Positions 25,901-36,500 of a stretch of DNA of 64,000 nucleotides are shown piece by piece. Source of the DNA: Tubulanus polymorphus (taxonomy: Eukaryota; Nemertea; Palaeonemertea; Tubulaniformes; Tubulanidae); contig NC_134031.1 of the NCBI RefSeq assembly GCF_964204645.1, forward strand, positions 20,457,307 to 20,521,306, written 5' to 3'. The position numbers and the translations under genes were made by a program. The notes under the pieces are model-generated. The model worked only from the letters and a program-made list of their open reading frames with translations, did no database searches and had not been told where the DNA came from. Numbering within the stretch: position 1 is the stretch's first letter; each line of letters opens with the position of its first letter.

Positions 25901-28900
25901 ATGGTGATTGTATTTTGAATATCTATTTATTATCTCAAATGTTTTTAATGAGTGTAATATTTGTTTAATACAAGTGAATTATTTATGTAAAGCGATGGCT
26001 ACTGATTTCAATGATGGTCCAGGTATATGAGGTAACCTTTCACAGATTGCAGAGCTGATTATAGCAGCGATATCGCGCAGTCCTAACACGCCAGTTATTT
26101 GTTCATTCTTCACTATATCGATACATCTCTCTGTGAAATCAAATATATCTTCATCGGGTGAACGGATTATATTCATAAACTCATAATATTCCTTTACTTC
26201 TTCTTTTAAACTACCGATGCAGATTTTTGATGCTCCGACATCGGTGTTTATGGAAATTAATTCTCAAGTTGTAGTTTCCGTAAATGGCTGGAAATCCAAC
26301 TTGAGCATAGTTTACTGTACCATTTGTAACATTTGATATACATTGCATAATAATTCATTAAAGGAGAGTAATTTTCTCAGATTGGCTAATTCATTTCCAT
26401 ACAGAATATTCTGGTTGTTTTAGAACATCTTTCGCTATCGCAACAAACTTGTCCTGTTGATCTGTAAATAAAATAATTACAAATATGTAATGTCTGACCT
26501 TGTCTAATTGATGTGTTTAGAAATTTGGATTGTTACGTGGGTGATTCTGAGAATTGTGTGCGTACGAAAAGTTTCTACCTTTTCACATTTTTTACCTTTG
26601 TAACTTGGAGCAGAAACATAAACAAATCCCAGGAAACTACCAATCCGTCCTCCTGGGTATTTCACTTGATCTTGTGGGTCTAACCAAAGATGTACTTCCG
26701 GATGGCGTTTCAAAACTCCAAACTCTATCAGGTTTTCAACTGTGTCCGTAGCAAAAGTTGTAAGATATCCTACCATGAATTTTGTGCCATTTGGGGTAGG
26801 TGCCTTCGGTACTATCCCTTGACTGACTTTTAACAGCGCCTCAAAGCAGTTTCCATCATCGAGGCAAGCTCTAAACATTGGTATACATTCAGTGGCAATC
26901 CTATGATTCACCTCTATTATTTTATGGCTTCCATCATTCATAATCACCATCTCCAAAAATACAAATTGATTATTGAATCCATAGTCAATCACTCTCTGAA
27001 CGACAATGTCAAAGGTTTTCCAGATTTCTTCCTGGGTATCTTTCTGTACTCTTGACGGGTATGACAGGCTCGACATCACTACAGGGTCGGTTTCCCAAAA
27101 GTTAACATCAGTTATCGCCCATTTAATAATCTGACCATGGGCAACTAGTCCAGTTACAATTAGGAACATATCGAAGTCTTCGAATTCTTCCACTATCAGT
27201 GCATTTTCAGGACAAGGTGCTCCGACTTTCGACAGAAATCCTTCATCGAATCGATGCCATTTCTTCTCTACTTTAAGACTCTCGTAAGCTCCCAGATTCT
27301 CCCGCAAAGCATTTTCACATTCGATCTTCTTCGAACCGACGGAATGTGTTCCCGTGCACGGCTTCACAAAACAAGGAAATCCCACTTGGTTGAGGACATC
27401 GTGTATTTGAGTAGGTGAAGCATCATACCTCAATAATCGATAATTAATTCCACCTTGTTCTTTAGTGAAATACAAACGAGTGTAATATTTATGTAAAGCG
27501 ATGGCTACTGATTTCAATGATGGTCCAGGTATATGAGGTATCCTTTCACAGATTGCAGCGCTGATTATAGCAGCGATATCGCGTAGTCCTAACACGCCAG
27601 TTATTTGTTCATTCTTCACTATATCGATACATCTCTCTGTGAAATCAAATATATCTTCATCTGGTGAACGGATTATATTCATAAACTCATAACATTCCTT
27701 TACTTCTTCTTTTAAACTACCGATGCAGATTTTTGATGCTCCGACATCCATCGACTCGTTCGAGATAATTGCAATTTTTGTTTTAGACATGATAATTTTA
27801 ACCCTTAACCGCTTCTACGAGTGGTCACAATTAGATTTGAGTCAGTAAGGTGACTGCGTTCAGTCTGGTGAAGCCTCGGTTATTGTATTTAATCCATTGT
27901 ATATTAATGTGGCATTTAGCGAATGAAACAGGCCTCAGTCAATAGCTGCAATATGAAAGGTCTGGGTCATTTGAAAATGCACGTTAGAGATCAATGAAAA
28001 CGAGTTTACAAAAATGTACAAAAGTTTGTTGTTAAAAAGGAGATAAATTTTGAAATATTATATACTTCTTTGTAATACCTACGACAAGCGACGTAACATT
28101 TTTAATAAATCAAGGCAGTACATTATGTAGCACTATCTAGCAAAGTTAGCTCCCAGCCGTCCAACCTCATCAAATCTATTATGAGTTTTTCGTCATTATT
28201 ACATGTATCATCATTTTCGTTTTGATCTCTTGCCACTTGGTGAGAAATTTACATTGGATTGTTACAAGTAATATTCTATTGTCCCATGTACTCATATAAA
28301 CCAGGTTCCAGCGTATGTAATGTAGTTTGAAGCAGGGATTTAAAGCTAAATTTCATTTTGATTTTGAACTGTTAAAAACCCCTCGATGCATTAGAATAGA
28401 AATTGTCGGCGAAAATTTAGAAAAGAAAATCAATATTGATTGATTGACTGGAAACAGCCAGCTGGGCAAACAGAGCTAGGAAAATACACTGTATTGTATT
28501 TATTCTATAGATATGTGTTCAACGATACCGAGTGCGGTAAACACCAGTAACAACAGTGACGATTGTGTCGGCAAATACCTCGCTGAAAACATCGCTAACA
28601 TGCAGAAAGAAGCTGAAATCATCGCCACGCATCAGCAACAGAATTCATCTTCAAATAATGCGCAGGTAATTTAGCCCCGAGTAATTGTGCTGTAGCGGTT
28701 ATTTGACAGTTCAAGTTAAGAGGTTAATAATCAGATTTGAATGTTGAAACTAGTTCAGATACATCTACAGAAGGTTTCGTCATGGAAAGACTTACACATA
28801 CAATAAAATCTTCCTAGATAATATTTAATTTGTGTTTATTTGTAGGTGTGCGATCAATCTAGTAATTCTCAACCATCTCTATTGAGAGATATAGTATCTG

Positions 28901-30142
28901 CTATTTGCGACTTGGTGACATTCCGAAATAGTGCATCCCGAAATTTCCAACAACAAACTCCAGTCATCTCGTGTAAGTATTTGTTTCCACATGAAGTTTG
29001 ATTACATATTTCTCTTATCGGATGCGTTTTCAAGTGGAAATTATTATCTAATAAACTTGGTCTTACTGGGCGGGTATCAGTCAACTGGGTAAACTTGGTC
29101 TTACTGGGTGGGTATCAGTCAACTGGGTAAACTTGGTCTTACTGGGTGGGTACCAGTCAACTGGGTAAACTTGGTCTTACTGGGTGGGTATCAGTCAACT
29201 GGGTAAATTTGGTCTTACTGGCTGGGTACCAGTCAACTGGGTAAACTTGGTCTTACTGGGTGGGTACCAGTCAACTGGGTAAACTTGGTCTTACTGGGCG
29301 GGTATCAGTCAACTGGGTAAACTTGGTCTTACTGGGCGGGTATCAGTCAACTGGGTAAACTTAGTCTTACTGGGCGGGTATCAGTCAACTGGGTAAACTT
29401 GGTCTTACTGGGTGGGTATCAGTCAACTGGGTAAACTTGGTCTTACTGGGTGGGTATCAGTCAACTGGGTAAACTTGGTATTACTGGGTGGGTATCAGTC
29501 AACTGGATAAACTTGGTATTACTGGGTGGGTATCAGTCAACTGGGTAAACTTGGTCTTACTGGGTGGGTATCAGTCAACTGGGTAAACTTGGTCTTACTG
29601 GGCGGGTATCAGTCAACTGGGTAAACTTGGTCTTTCTGGGCGGGTATCAGTCAACTGGGTAAACTTGGTCTTACTGGGCGGGTATCAGTCAACTGGGTAA
29701 ACTTGGTCTTACTGGGCGGGTATCAGTCAACTGGGTAAACTTGGTCTTACTGGGCGGGTATCAGTCAACTGGGTAAACTTGGTCTTACTGGGTGGGTATC
29801 AGTCAACAGGGTAAACTTGGCTCTAAACCATGAATTATTTTACGCCTGGAATTTATTTGTTAAACTTCATATTTCCCTGATTCTGAACTCAGTAAACCGC
29901 TCCAGCCTCCAGTCGGTAAATTTTCGTTTTGAAAACCTCTTGTTTTACTACTGAGTAAGGTTTTAATAGCAAACAAAATTTGGAACCCAAATGAGACATT
30001 TCATTTAGCTGTAATGTAATTTTGGATATGACTTTATTCTGTTTCAGATGTCGTATTATGGATTTTACTGGCTCCATTTTATCTGATATTCTACATATTC
30101 AAAGGGCTTGGAAAATCCCGTCGCCTCTTAAAAAACAAATGA
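22962..30142 (+). CDS. Small predicted tail-anchored membrane protein, unknown family
   Basis: Four exons, 22962-23085, 28511-28665, 28846-28972 and 30048-30142, join in phase to 166 codons plus stop. Exon 1 starts MAESNPPAIT and is extremely basic (runs of Lys/Arg around FRLKFWKKKKRR). Exon 2 is hydrophilic, with a short helix-like stretch (YLAENIANMQKEAEII). Exon 3 has LLRDIVSAICDLV. Exon 4 is one hydrophobic segment (about residues 138-156) followed by GLGKSRRLLKNK, as in single-pass proteins with a membrane anchor close to the C-terminus. There is no signal peptide, so the basic N-terminus should face the cytosol. The family was not recognised. Intron 1 (5.4 kb) contains the antisense ATP-grasp array and intron 3 a 38-base minisatellite. 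Confidence 0.65.
23338..24742 (-). CDS. ATP-grasp ligase-like protein, copy 1
   Basis: Two exons, 24742-23542 and 23408-23338, give 423 codons. The frame stays open past 23542 to a stop at 23450, but AAAG|GTAAAA there and an acceptor at 23409 join in phase to a short C-terminal exon ending PEYSVWK, also conserved in copy 2, so the spliced form is preferred. ATP-grasp marks: GFPCFVKPCTGTHSVGSKKI (nucleotide-binding Lys and small-residue loop), ALIVEEFEDFD (adenine-contacting region) and FLEMVIMKDGSHKIIEVNHR (metal-binding Glu and Asn). The fold is that of carboxylate-amine ligases such as carnosine synthase or bacterial L-amino-acid ligases; the substrate cannot be told. No signal peptide, so probably cytosolic. 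It lies antisense inside intron 1 of the tail-anchored gene. Its first 30 residues differ clearly from copy 2, whereas the rest differs at about a dozen positions. Confidence 0.75.
24976..25209 (-). pseudogene. Truncated ATP-grasp gene, N-terminal fragment
   Basis: Codes the first 77 residues of the ATP-grasp protein (MSKTKIAIISNE to LRDIASII), then breaks into unrelated sequence and a stop. Its N-terminus matches copy 2 rather than the closer copy 1. Bases upstream (25210-25560) match the sequence upstream of copy 2 (27791-28100), so a promoter-sized flank was duplicated with it. The ATP-binding motifs are missing, so it cannot be an active ligase. Confidence 0.7.
25210..25979. other. Duplicated 5' flank and unassigned sequence in the ATP-grasp array
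   Basis: Bases 25210-25560 are a diverged copy of 27791-28100, the 5' flank of copy 2. The remainder is AT-rich. A plus-strand frame ending at 25892 has the phrase LSVDTFKHNLKTFLFRR, which resembles the C-terminal tail of non-LTR reverse transcriptases, but only about 20 residues support this. Confidence 0.4.
25980..26242 (-). pseudogene. Truncated ATP-grasp gene, internal fragment
   Basis: Covers roughly residues 18-105 of the ATP-grasp protein (DVGASK to VAIALHK) with both ends broken. At 26242 it joins abruptly to sequence homologous to the 3' flank of copy 1 (compare 26246 onward with 23197 onward). It has no start codon at the normal place and none of the catalytic motifs. Confidence 0.7.
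26391..27790 (-). CDS. ATP-grasp ligase-like protein, copy 2
   Basis: Two exons, 27790-26596 and 26461-26391, give 421 codons with the same structure as copy 1: donor AAAG|GTAAAA and a 71-base last exon ending PEYSVWK. It keeps the ATP-grasp motifs FVKPCTGTHSVG, ALIVEEFEDFD and EMVIMNDGSHKIIEVNHR, so it looks functional. Differences from copy 1 after residue 35 are few (for example GFLSK for EFLSK, THDV region TQIHD for TEIHD, VAHGQ for VARGQ), while residues 6-30 are quite different. This copy and the fragment at 24976-25209 share one N-terminal type. The probable role is an ATP-dependent ligation of a carboxylate to an amine; substrate unknown. Confidence 0.75.
29052..29821. repeat. Minisatellite, 38-base unit, about 20 copies
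   Basis: Tandem units of the form AAACTTGGTCTTACTGGG(C/T)GGG plus TATCAGTCAACTGGGT fill 770 bases of intron 3 of the tail-anchored gene. Units differ mainly at C/T in GGGCGGG/GGGTGGG and TATC/TACC. Copies are contiguous with no unique spacers. Confidence 0.95.
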
Positions 30143-31415
30143 AAGAATTTGTGCGGATTATGACTTTTTGTGGTATAAATTTTATTCACATATCTTTGTG
30201 AACTGTGGAACTAAATGTTGAGGATATTAAAGAAAGAACTGTTTTAATCTTCCGAATAGAAACTGAACGAAATTTGGCCAGTCAAGAAGGATCGGTGGTT
30301 TCGATTTGGTTGGATCGTGTAAATGAAAAAAAAACATTTTAAAGAACCATTGTTAGAATTTGACTGAGGTCCAGTTGAGTGAGTCCATCAGTTTTGTAGT
30401 AGGCCCACTTAGACCTTAGGCATTCATAGAATCAAATATAGACCTTTAGAACCTAGATACCAAGTTGAATTTGAAGCCGGAGTGAAATGACGTATAACTT
30501 ATGTTATCTTATTTTTAGGAGTCAAACTTCGACCCAAAATCTAGAACTTGACCAAATGAATTCGTGGAACTTTGTGTTAGGTGAATTAATGTACCATACA
30601 TGTCACAAATATTTACCATTCTATTAAACTTATTTATTTTTTGTTAATTAAATGTTGTAAATTAGTTGAAAACTGTTTAAAGAACAAGATTTTTTTTGTA
30701 ATAGACAATTTATTCTGGATGTCTTTGTCAGTGGGTGTTTTCTGTCGGTCACAGATTCTTCAACACCGGAGTTCAGCGTCGTCAGTCCGTCAGTTTGACT
30801 TGTGGCAGCGGTCCGTCAGTTTGACTTGTGGCAGCGGTCCGTCAGTTTGACTTGTGGCAGCGGTCCGTCAGTTTGACTTGTGGCAGCGGTACAATTTCTT
30901 GGACAATAGGTATCTATGGTTCGTTTCTTCGATTTCTATAATTATTTCAACTCTTTCGTCACAATCCGACTAACCGTGGCCCTTTGAATTTTTTGGAGTA
31001 ATCCTCATCTTGTTCCATTATTCTACCCGGTATTCGATCGCGGCAAACAACAAATAACTGGAGCCACCCTTGTATATTGCAATTCAATTCAACTCACCTG
31101 AAACTGCAATAAAGCGATAAAGTGGGACTACAAGAAGCCGAAATCAGAGAGCAAGAATCGTTAAATAGTAGTAGGCTCCTATGATTGTTCAGCTGTGCAG
31201 ATAAAAAAAGAAGGGGTCGATGATTCCGTAGTTTTACGGTAAACGGTTTCCTTTTATTAATCATCAATTGATATTAATCATCAATTTTTTAACAAGGCCC
31301 ACTGTCACTGACACTCTCCAGACAAAAACAGTCTTCGTCTTCGACTTCTTCATTCAAGACTTCCTTCTGATTTTTCAGCTATCGAGTGAAAACCAAATAA
31401 TTATTTGCGGCCGCT
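30143..31415. other. Intergenic region upstream of PPME1
   Basis: Holds the 3' flank of the tail-anchored gene and probably the PPME1 promoter. The only structured sequence seen is the 26-base repeat at 30785-30888. A polypyrimidine run and CAG at about 31378, just ahead of the PPME1 start, could be the acceptor of a 5' untranslated intron. Confidence 0.4.
30785..30888. repeat. 26-base tandem repeat, four copies
   Basis: Four exact units GTCCGTCAGTTTGACTTGTG followed by GCAGCG, 104 bases in all. Identity between units suggests recent expansion. Confidence 0.95.
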
Positions 31416-32465
31416 ATGGAAAAACAAATGCTGAAATCTCGACTGCCTCCGATCCCTGCGGGAGATATAAGATCGACGAGGCATCGTCAAATAGATTACA
31501 CCCCGGTCGATTGGAAGGGTTATTTCGACCAACAAGACGAAATAACCGTCGGCAATGACCGATTTCACGTTTATAAAAGCGGTAAGTCGGGTCCGGTGTT
31601 GTTATTTCTACACGGCGGTGGATTCTCCGGCCTCACGTGGGCGTTACTCTCGACGGCGATTCAACAATCGATCGAATGTCGTTGCGTGGCGCTCGATTTC
31701 AGAGCTCACGGCGAGAGTAAATGCGCCGACGAAAATGATTTGAGCACGGACACCCTAACGAACGACGTCGGGAATGTCGTTACGGCTTTATTCGGCGACG
31801 AGGCTCCTCCGCCGGTCGTATTGATCGGGCATAGTATGGGCGGGGCTATCGGCGTCGACGTGGCCCATCGAGGTATTATACCTTCGTTAACGGCTCTGGT
31901 CGTCATCGACGTCGTCGAGGGCACCGCGTGCGAAGCTCTCGGCAGCATGCGCAGTTTCCTCGGTAACCGGCCGCGAGCGTTCGAGTCGTTGGAACGCGCG
32001 ATCGAATGGAGTTTAAAAACCGGACAAATTCGTAACATCGATTCGGCGAAAGTTTCGGTGATCGGACAATTGAAATCAATCGATTCAGGGAGTGATTTTC
32101 AACAAAGCGTTTCCAACCAATCAAATATAATCGCTGAAGAAACCGAAGAGGAGGCTGCTGCTTCGAACCACGAAGTTCCCGCTCAAACTAATAAATATAC
32201 TTGGAGATTAGATCTTATGAAAACAGAACAGTTTTGGAAAGGTTGGTTCACCGGTTTATCGAAGAAGTTTCTCGGCGTGCCGGTTCCGAAAATGTTACTG
32301 CTAGCCGGCGTCGATCGCTTGGACAAAGATCTGACGATCGGTCAAATGCAGGGCAAATTTCAAATGAAAGTTCTTCCGAAATGCGGACATTGTGTACACG
32401 AAGACGTTCCCGACGAAGTAGCCGAGATTCTAGTGAGCTTTTTAAAGCGGCATAAATTAGTTTAA
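31416..32465 (+). CDS. PPME1: Protein phosphatase methylesterase 1, intronless
   Basis: Alpha/beta hydrolase that removes the methyl ester from the C-terminal Leu of the PP2A catalytic subunit. The 349-residue frame is full length (human 386, the difference being mainly in an internal loop). Seen: the N-terminal RQIDYTPVDWKGYFDQQDEI, the oxyanion-side FLHGGGFSGLTW (about 65-76), ALDFRAHGES (about 92-101), nucleophile Ser140 in GHSMGG, likely acid Asp165 in LVVIDVVEG, and His328 in CGHCVHEDVPDEV. A low-complexity acidic insert (EETEEEAAA) lies before the C-terminal third. The start has a good context (GCCGCTATGG). PPME1 genes in other animals are split by many introns, so a single uninterrupted exon in this intron-rich region suggests a retrocopy that kept an intact frame. 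Codon use is more GC-rich than the flanks. An AATAAA lies near 33059. Confidence 0.95.
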   Translation: MEKQMLKSRLPPIPAGDIRSTRHRQIDYTPVDWKGYFDQQDEITVGNDRFHVYKSGKSGPVLLFLHGGGFSGLTWALLSTAIQQSIECRCVALDFRAHGESKCADENDLSTDTLTNDVGNVVTALFGDEAPPPVVLIGHSMGGAIGVDVAHRGIIPSLTALVVIDVVEGTACEALGSMRSFLGNRPRAFESLERAIEWSLKTGQIRNIDSAKVSVIGQLKSIDSGSDFQQSVSNQSNIIAEETEEEAAASNHEVPAQTNKYTWRLDLMKTEQFWKGWFTGLSKKFLGVPVPKMLLLAGVDRLDKDLTIGQMQGKFQMKVLPKCGHCVHEDVPDEVAEILVSFLKRHKLV

Positions 32466-33526
32466 ACAATCAGTTTAATCGCGTGTGAAATACTTTTGTA
32501 CTCGGAAATTCATAGAATTTTGTCGCGTCAAATTTTGATAGTATCTCGTAATTTGTATTTGCAAAGCAAATGATTAACCTGGTGCCAGAACTGACTATGA
32601 TAACTGAGAGTGCTTAATACTCCTCTATTCAAGAGATCGACTTCTCTACCAAGTATCAAAATACTCAAAATCACAATCATTTCTTGTTCATTTTCAATTC
32701 AATTATCATTTTTTATGTCCAATTACTGTCTTTTGCTCAAAACTAGATAAATCTAGATTCAGGTAGCCTGCAAATTCTGTGGCATTGAAAGCAGGCATGG
32801 GTAGTCATCTTCATGAAATAGAGTAAAGCAATTTGTAATATATTGTCCGGGACATGGGATAATCTGATTCTGGGGCAATCGACTCCAAGGTAAATGGAGT
32901 AGGCTGCACTCTAGTCATATCCTAGCAACTCGGATAACCAAGGTGGTTGAAATACTTAATGTGCTTTGGATTTATTTCATTCTGTGTGCGCTGCTAGGGT
33001 TAAGAAAATCTTCAGTGTTCTTGTGTGCCGTTATAATTGTATATTTCAGTAAACTGAAATAAATGCATTAATCATCAATCATTAATTCATTCTCTGCTTC
33101 GTGGTAATTCATTTCATCTTGACAGCTATCATAAACACCAGATGCAAAGCAAAGATATAAAAAGAACATTGATTTTAACAGTTTTTAGCAAAATAATTAT
33201 TTTCCCTATAGAAACTACATGTGTACAGTCAGTTTAAAAAATCATATTCTGCATACATTTAAGCACAGTGTAAAATAATGTCCAGATGCAGTGAAATCTC
33301 GTTACAACGAACTTCACGGGGCCAGAAAATATGTTCATTATAACCGATTTCTTGGTACACAGTTTTAAATTTGTTATATCCGATGAATCGTTGTATCTGA
33401 GTTCATTATAACGAGGTTCCACTGGAAATGTGAAAGACTTAATAATTTTGGCATTATTCTATTCCGGGACCGTTGAAAAAGGCTGGTGGTGCATGTATTA
33501 ATCGGAATAAGTCATTCTGATATGCA
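32466..33526. other. Intergenic region between convergent PPME1 and METTL13
   Basis: AT-rich; contains the 3' ends of both genes and a pogo-like MITE at 33289-33424. A GAAATAAATG poly(A)-like signal occurs near 33057. No other coding signal seen. Confidence 0.5.
33289..33424. mobile_element. Pogo/Tigger-type MITE
   Basis: A 136-base element with inverted ends: CAGTGAAATCTCGTTACAAC at the left and, on the other strand, CAGTGGAACCTCGTTATAAT from the right. Such CAGTG-AACCTCG-TTATAA ends are characteristic of pogo/Tigger DNA transposons. Non-coding. It lies just past the METTL13 stop codon. Confidence 0.75.
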
Positions 33527-36500
33527 TCATAAAATTTCCAGTCCTTCCATCATCGTAACAAGCGCTTGCTGGGCGCCACTTTCTGACCGCGTTTTAATCA
33601 GATCTTGCAGTATTTTCACCGAACGTTGTAGATTTTTACCGAGTTTATTTTCGTCGAGCGTGTCCTGACACGACGCCCGTCTGCTCGATATCGCGTAGAT
33701 CACTTCGTTCGATTCGTCGACCATTTGTTTATTGAACACGAGTTTGAAAACGGCGCGAATGTTGGCGATTATTTCCGACCGGAGACGTGCATCACCTTGG
33801 CAACTCAAATTGACGATAAATAGCCCTGTAAAAGAGATGAAAACGTCTGTGAATGGATACCGTTGCTAACAGAACATTCCTATTAAATTCGAATCAACTG
33901 TTCTCAATAATAAATCAATTTTCAGTGAAATCTACTTCATACAATAAGTGGATAAGTCAATCTTACATCTATTCAATGACCTGCCTAGAAATCGAATCAA
34001 AATGAGTTGAGTTCATTGAACACACTATAGTCTCACCTTGAGGATGTAGAATTGAATCAACTTTTTTGAGGAAATCTTTCTGCATGAACAAAATCGGTGG
34101 CGATACCAGAGCGCTTTTCGTGTCCTTGTTGTCAATATCCAACATTACTATGTGTTTTCTACCAACTACAACGACATGAATATTCAAGTGGTAAATCTGC
34201 GAGGAATGACTGAATGGAACAACCAAAAAGAGTCCTGAAAACTTGTAATGAAGTAAGTCTGATGACAATAGGAAGATATGAGTAGTGGTTTCAGGTCGCT
34301 GATTGATACATCAGAAATGCAAGTTCAGAGATCTTGCACAAAAATGGTAAATATGTGCCCAGTTGGCAGATCACATTTTATATGATTTAATGATATATTT
34401 CATATATCTCTTCGAACTGTCGGTACCTTCATGAGTAAGCCGTTCGATGTAGTCCAATGCGTCGCACATATTCGGTCGTATGAACTCTGATGGTTTCATG
34501 CCGAACCAATCTTCCGCTACTGTTAACATTGCGACATCTTTTTCGACGATATCGATAGTTGCCTAATGATAAAGTGTTGAATATAATACTAACTATACAG
34601 CAAGGAAAAGCTGTTTTATTCAGATCAATTTTATCCAGAGAGACTCGACTTGCGCGTTAAGTAATACAGATTTCTACATAGTATGGATTCTATTTCTCGT
34701 ATTCAAAGCTTTTTTCCGACAGTTTCCGGATTTATGTAAATCCCATGTTCAGAGAAACTATTCCTTAGATAACACTATACAACAGATAACGACAATGAAC
34801 AAAGTCAATTAGATTCAAACTCAGTCGTTATCAGATTAGATGTCACATTTCTTATGAAAGTTGCCGAGATAATATTGAGTCCAAATTCGATTTGAAGTGT
34901 AAATTGCTAGTGTTAATCCTCATTTGGATAAGTAATCAACACAATGATGGTGTCAGCTATGATAATTTGAGAGTAAGTTTGACTGTAATCTATGACAAGC
35001 ACATCTTAAAATGCTGTGGAATTCGTTGTAACGAATGAAATGTATGAAAATTACTTACTTTTGGGTACACAGTGTTTAAGTATCGAGGCAAACAACCACC
35101 ACCTAATCCTAATATTGATATATCTAATCCTTCTTCTAGAAATGAGAGCAAATCGAAGCATTCTATCAGTTATCAATCGCTGGTTTCAGTCTGTAAGCGA
35201 GTGTATTTATGTTAAAAAAATTTGAGAATCAAACTGAACCCTGTCCAACGACATGGATAGCTACATTGCAAGGGTTACGAATTTCTTGAGGAATACTCAA
35301 AATAACACTTATCAGTTCCATAATAATTGCTAAGAGCAGGACCTCATTCTTCAATCCTGTATTAAATTTGACTGGAGTTACAATTAGTGCATTTCCAATG
35401 TTCTAACCCCAGAGGTTCAGTTCTTTGAGCAATTATCATGGAACCAAGAAATGCAAGATATTTATATCAAGCAAAATTTAGATGATACGAAACCGGTTTA
35501 GCACAACAGTTTCACTGTTGCCTGATAGATTTGTATTTTTATTCTAGGTTCTATCTAAAATAATTTTTGCTACCCGGTAAAATTAGATTTTGTTGGGGCC
35601 TAGTTTACGGATCCTCATTAGTCTTGTGAAGCAAACAAATTCTACTATAAGCTGAATATGCTATTGTTTATTTCACACACAGCCAGAAATTAATCATTAA
35701 TCGATTATCAATAACATGTGTATTCGAAAATTACGAACCGATTATTTTCTGAAAATCTTCCATGAAAGCCAATCCGGCTACCATGGCGACGTGGATCTGG
35801 AAGGCGAGATACGTCGGATCAACGATGAGCTTCGTGAACACTTTCGCTCGTTTCTTTTTGACCACCGCTTCGAAAAAAACAAAATCATTTAAAAATAATT
35901 ACCGGTAAGTGTAATTCAAGTTTGACCAGGATTTTTGATCTAATCAGAATACTATTTATGATGATATGATTTATTTTCTCCACAAAATTTTTCATGATTA
36001 ACAAAATATTCAAAGTAGTTGGTTGATAATATGGAGGGACACCAAGCAAGCTTTAAAACATTTACAGTTACAGTTCACCTATACATAAACATTGTATAGG
36101 TCTATGTAAAAGATACCGGTTCTGCTGTAACGGGAGATTTTTGTTCACTTACCTTTCACGAGTTTAGCCTCTGATTGACACGTCGATGGATTATTCTTGA
36201 AGTAAAGTCGTCTGAAAACTTCTGAATCGACATCGACATCTTCGATTACGTAATCTCCCGTATCAATGCTATTACCTTCGTGCTTAACAGTCCGTCTGCC
36301 AATATCGTCGCCGATCGATAAAAACGGCACTTTCGCTTTACCGGGGTTACGCGGAGCTAGTTCCATAACTTTCGCCGATAGTTCCGATTTGATCTGTTCC
36401 ATGTTATCGTATTTATGTTCGCGATGCGTCGCCACGACGAGTAATCGTTCGAAATTTACGGTTTTGGATAAATGATCGCGACCCATATCTGTACCGAACA

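Noticed and set aside
29052-29821. CRISPR-like regular repeats
   Set aside because: Units are directly contiguous with no unique spacers and lie in an animal intron; this is a minisatellite.
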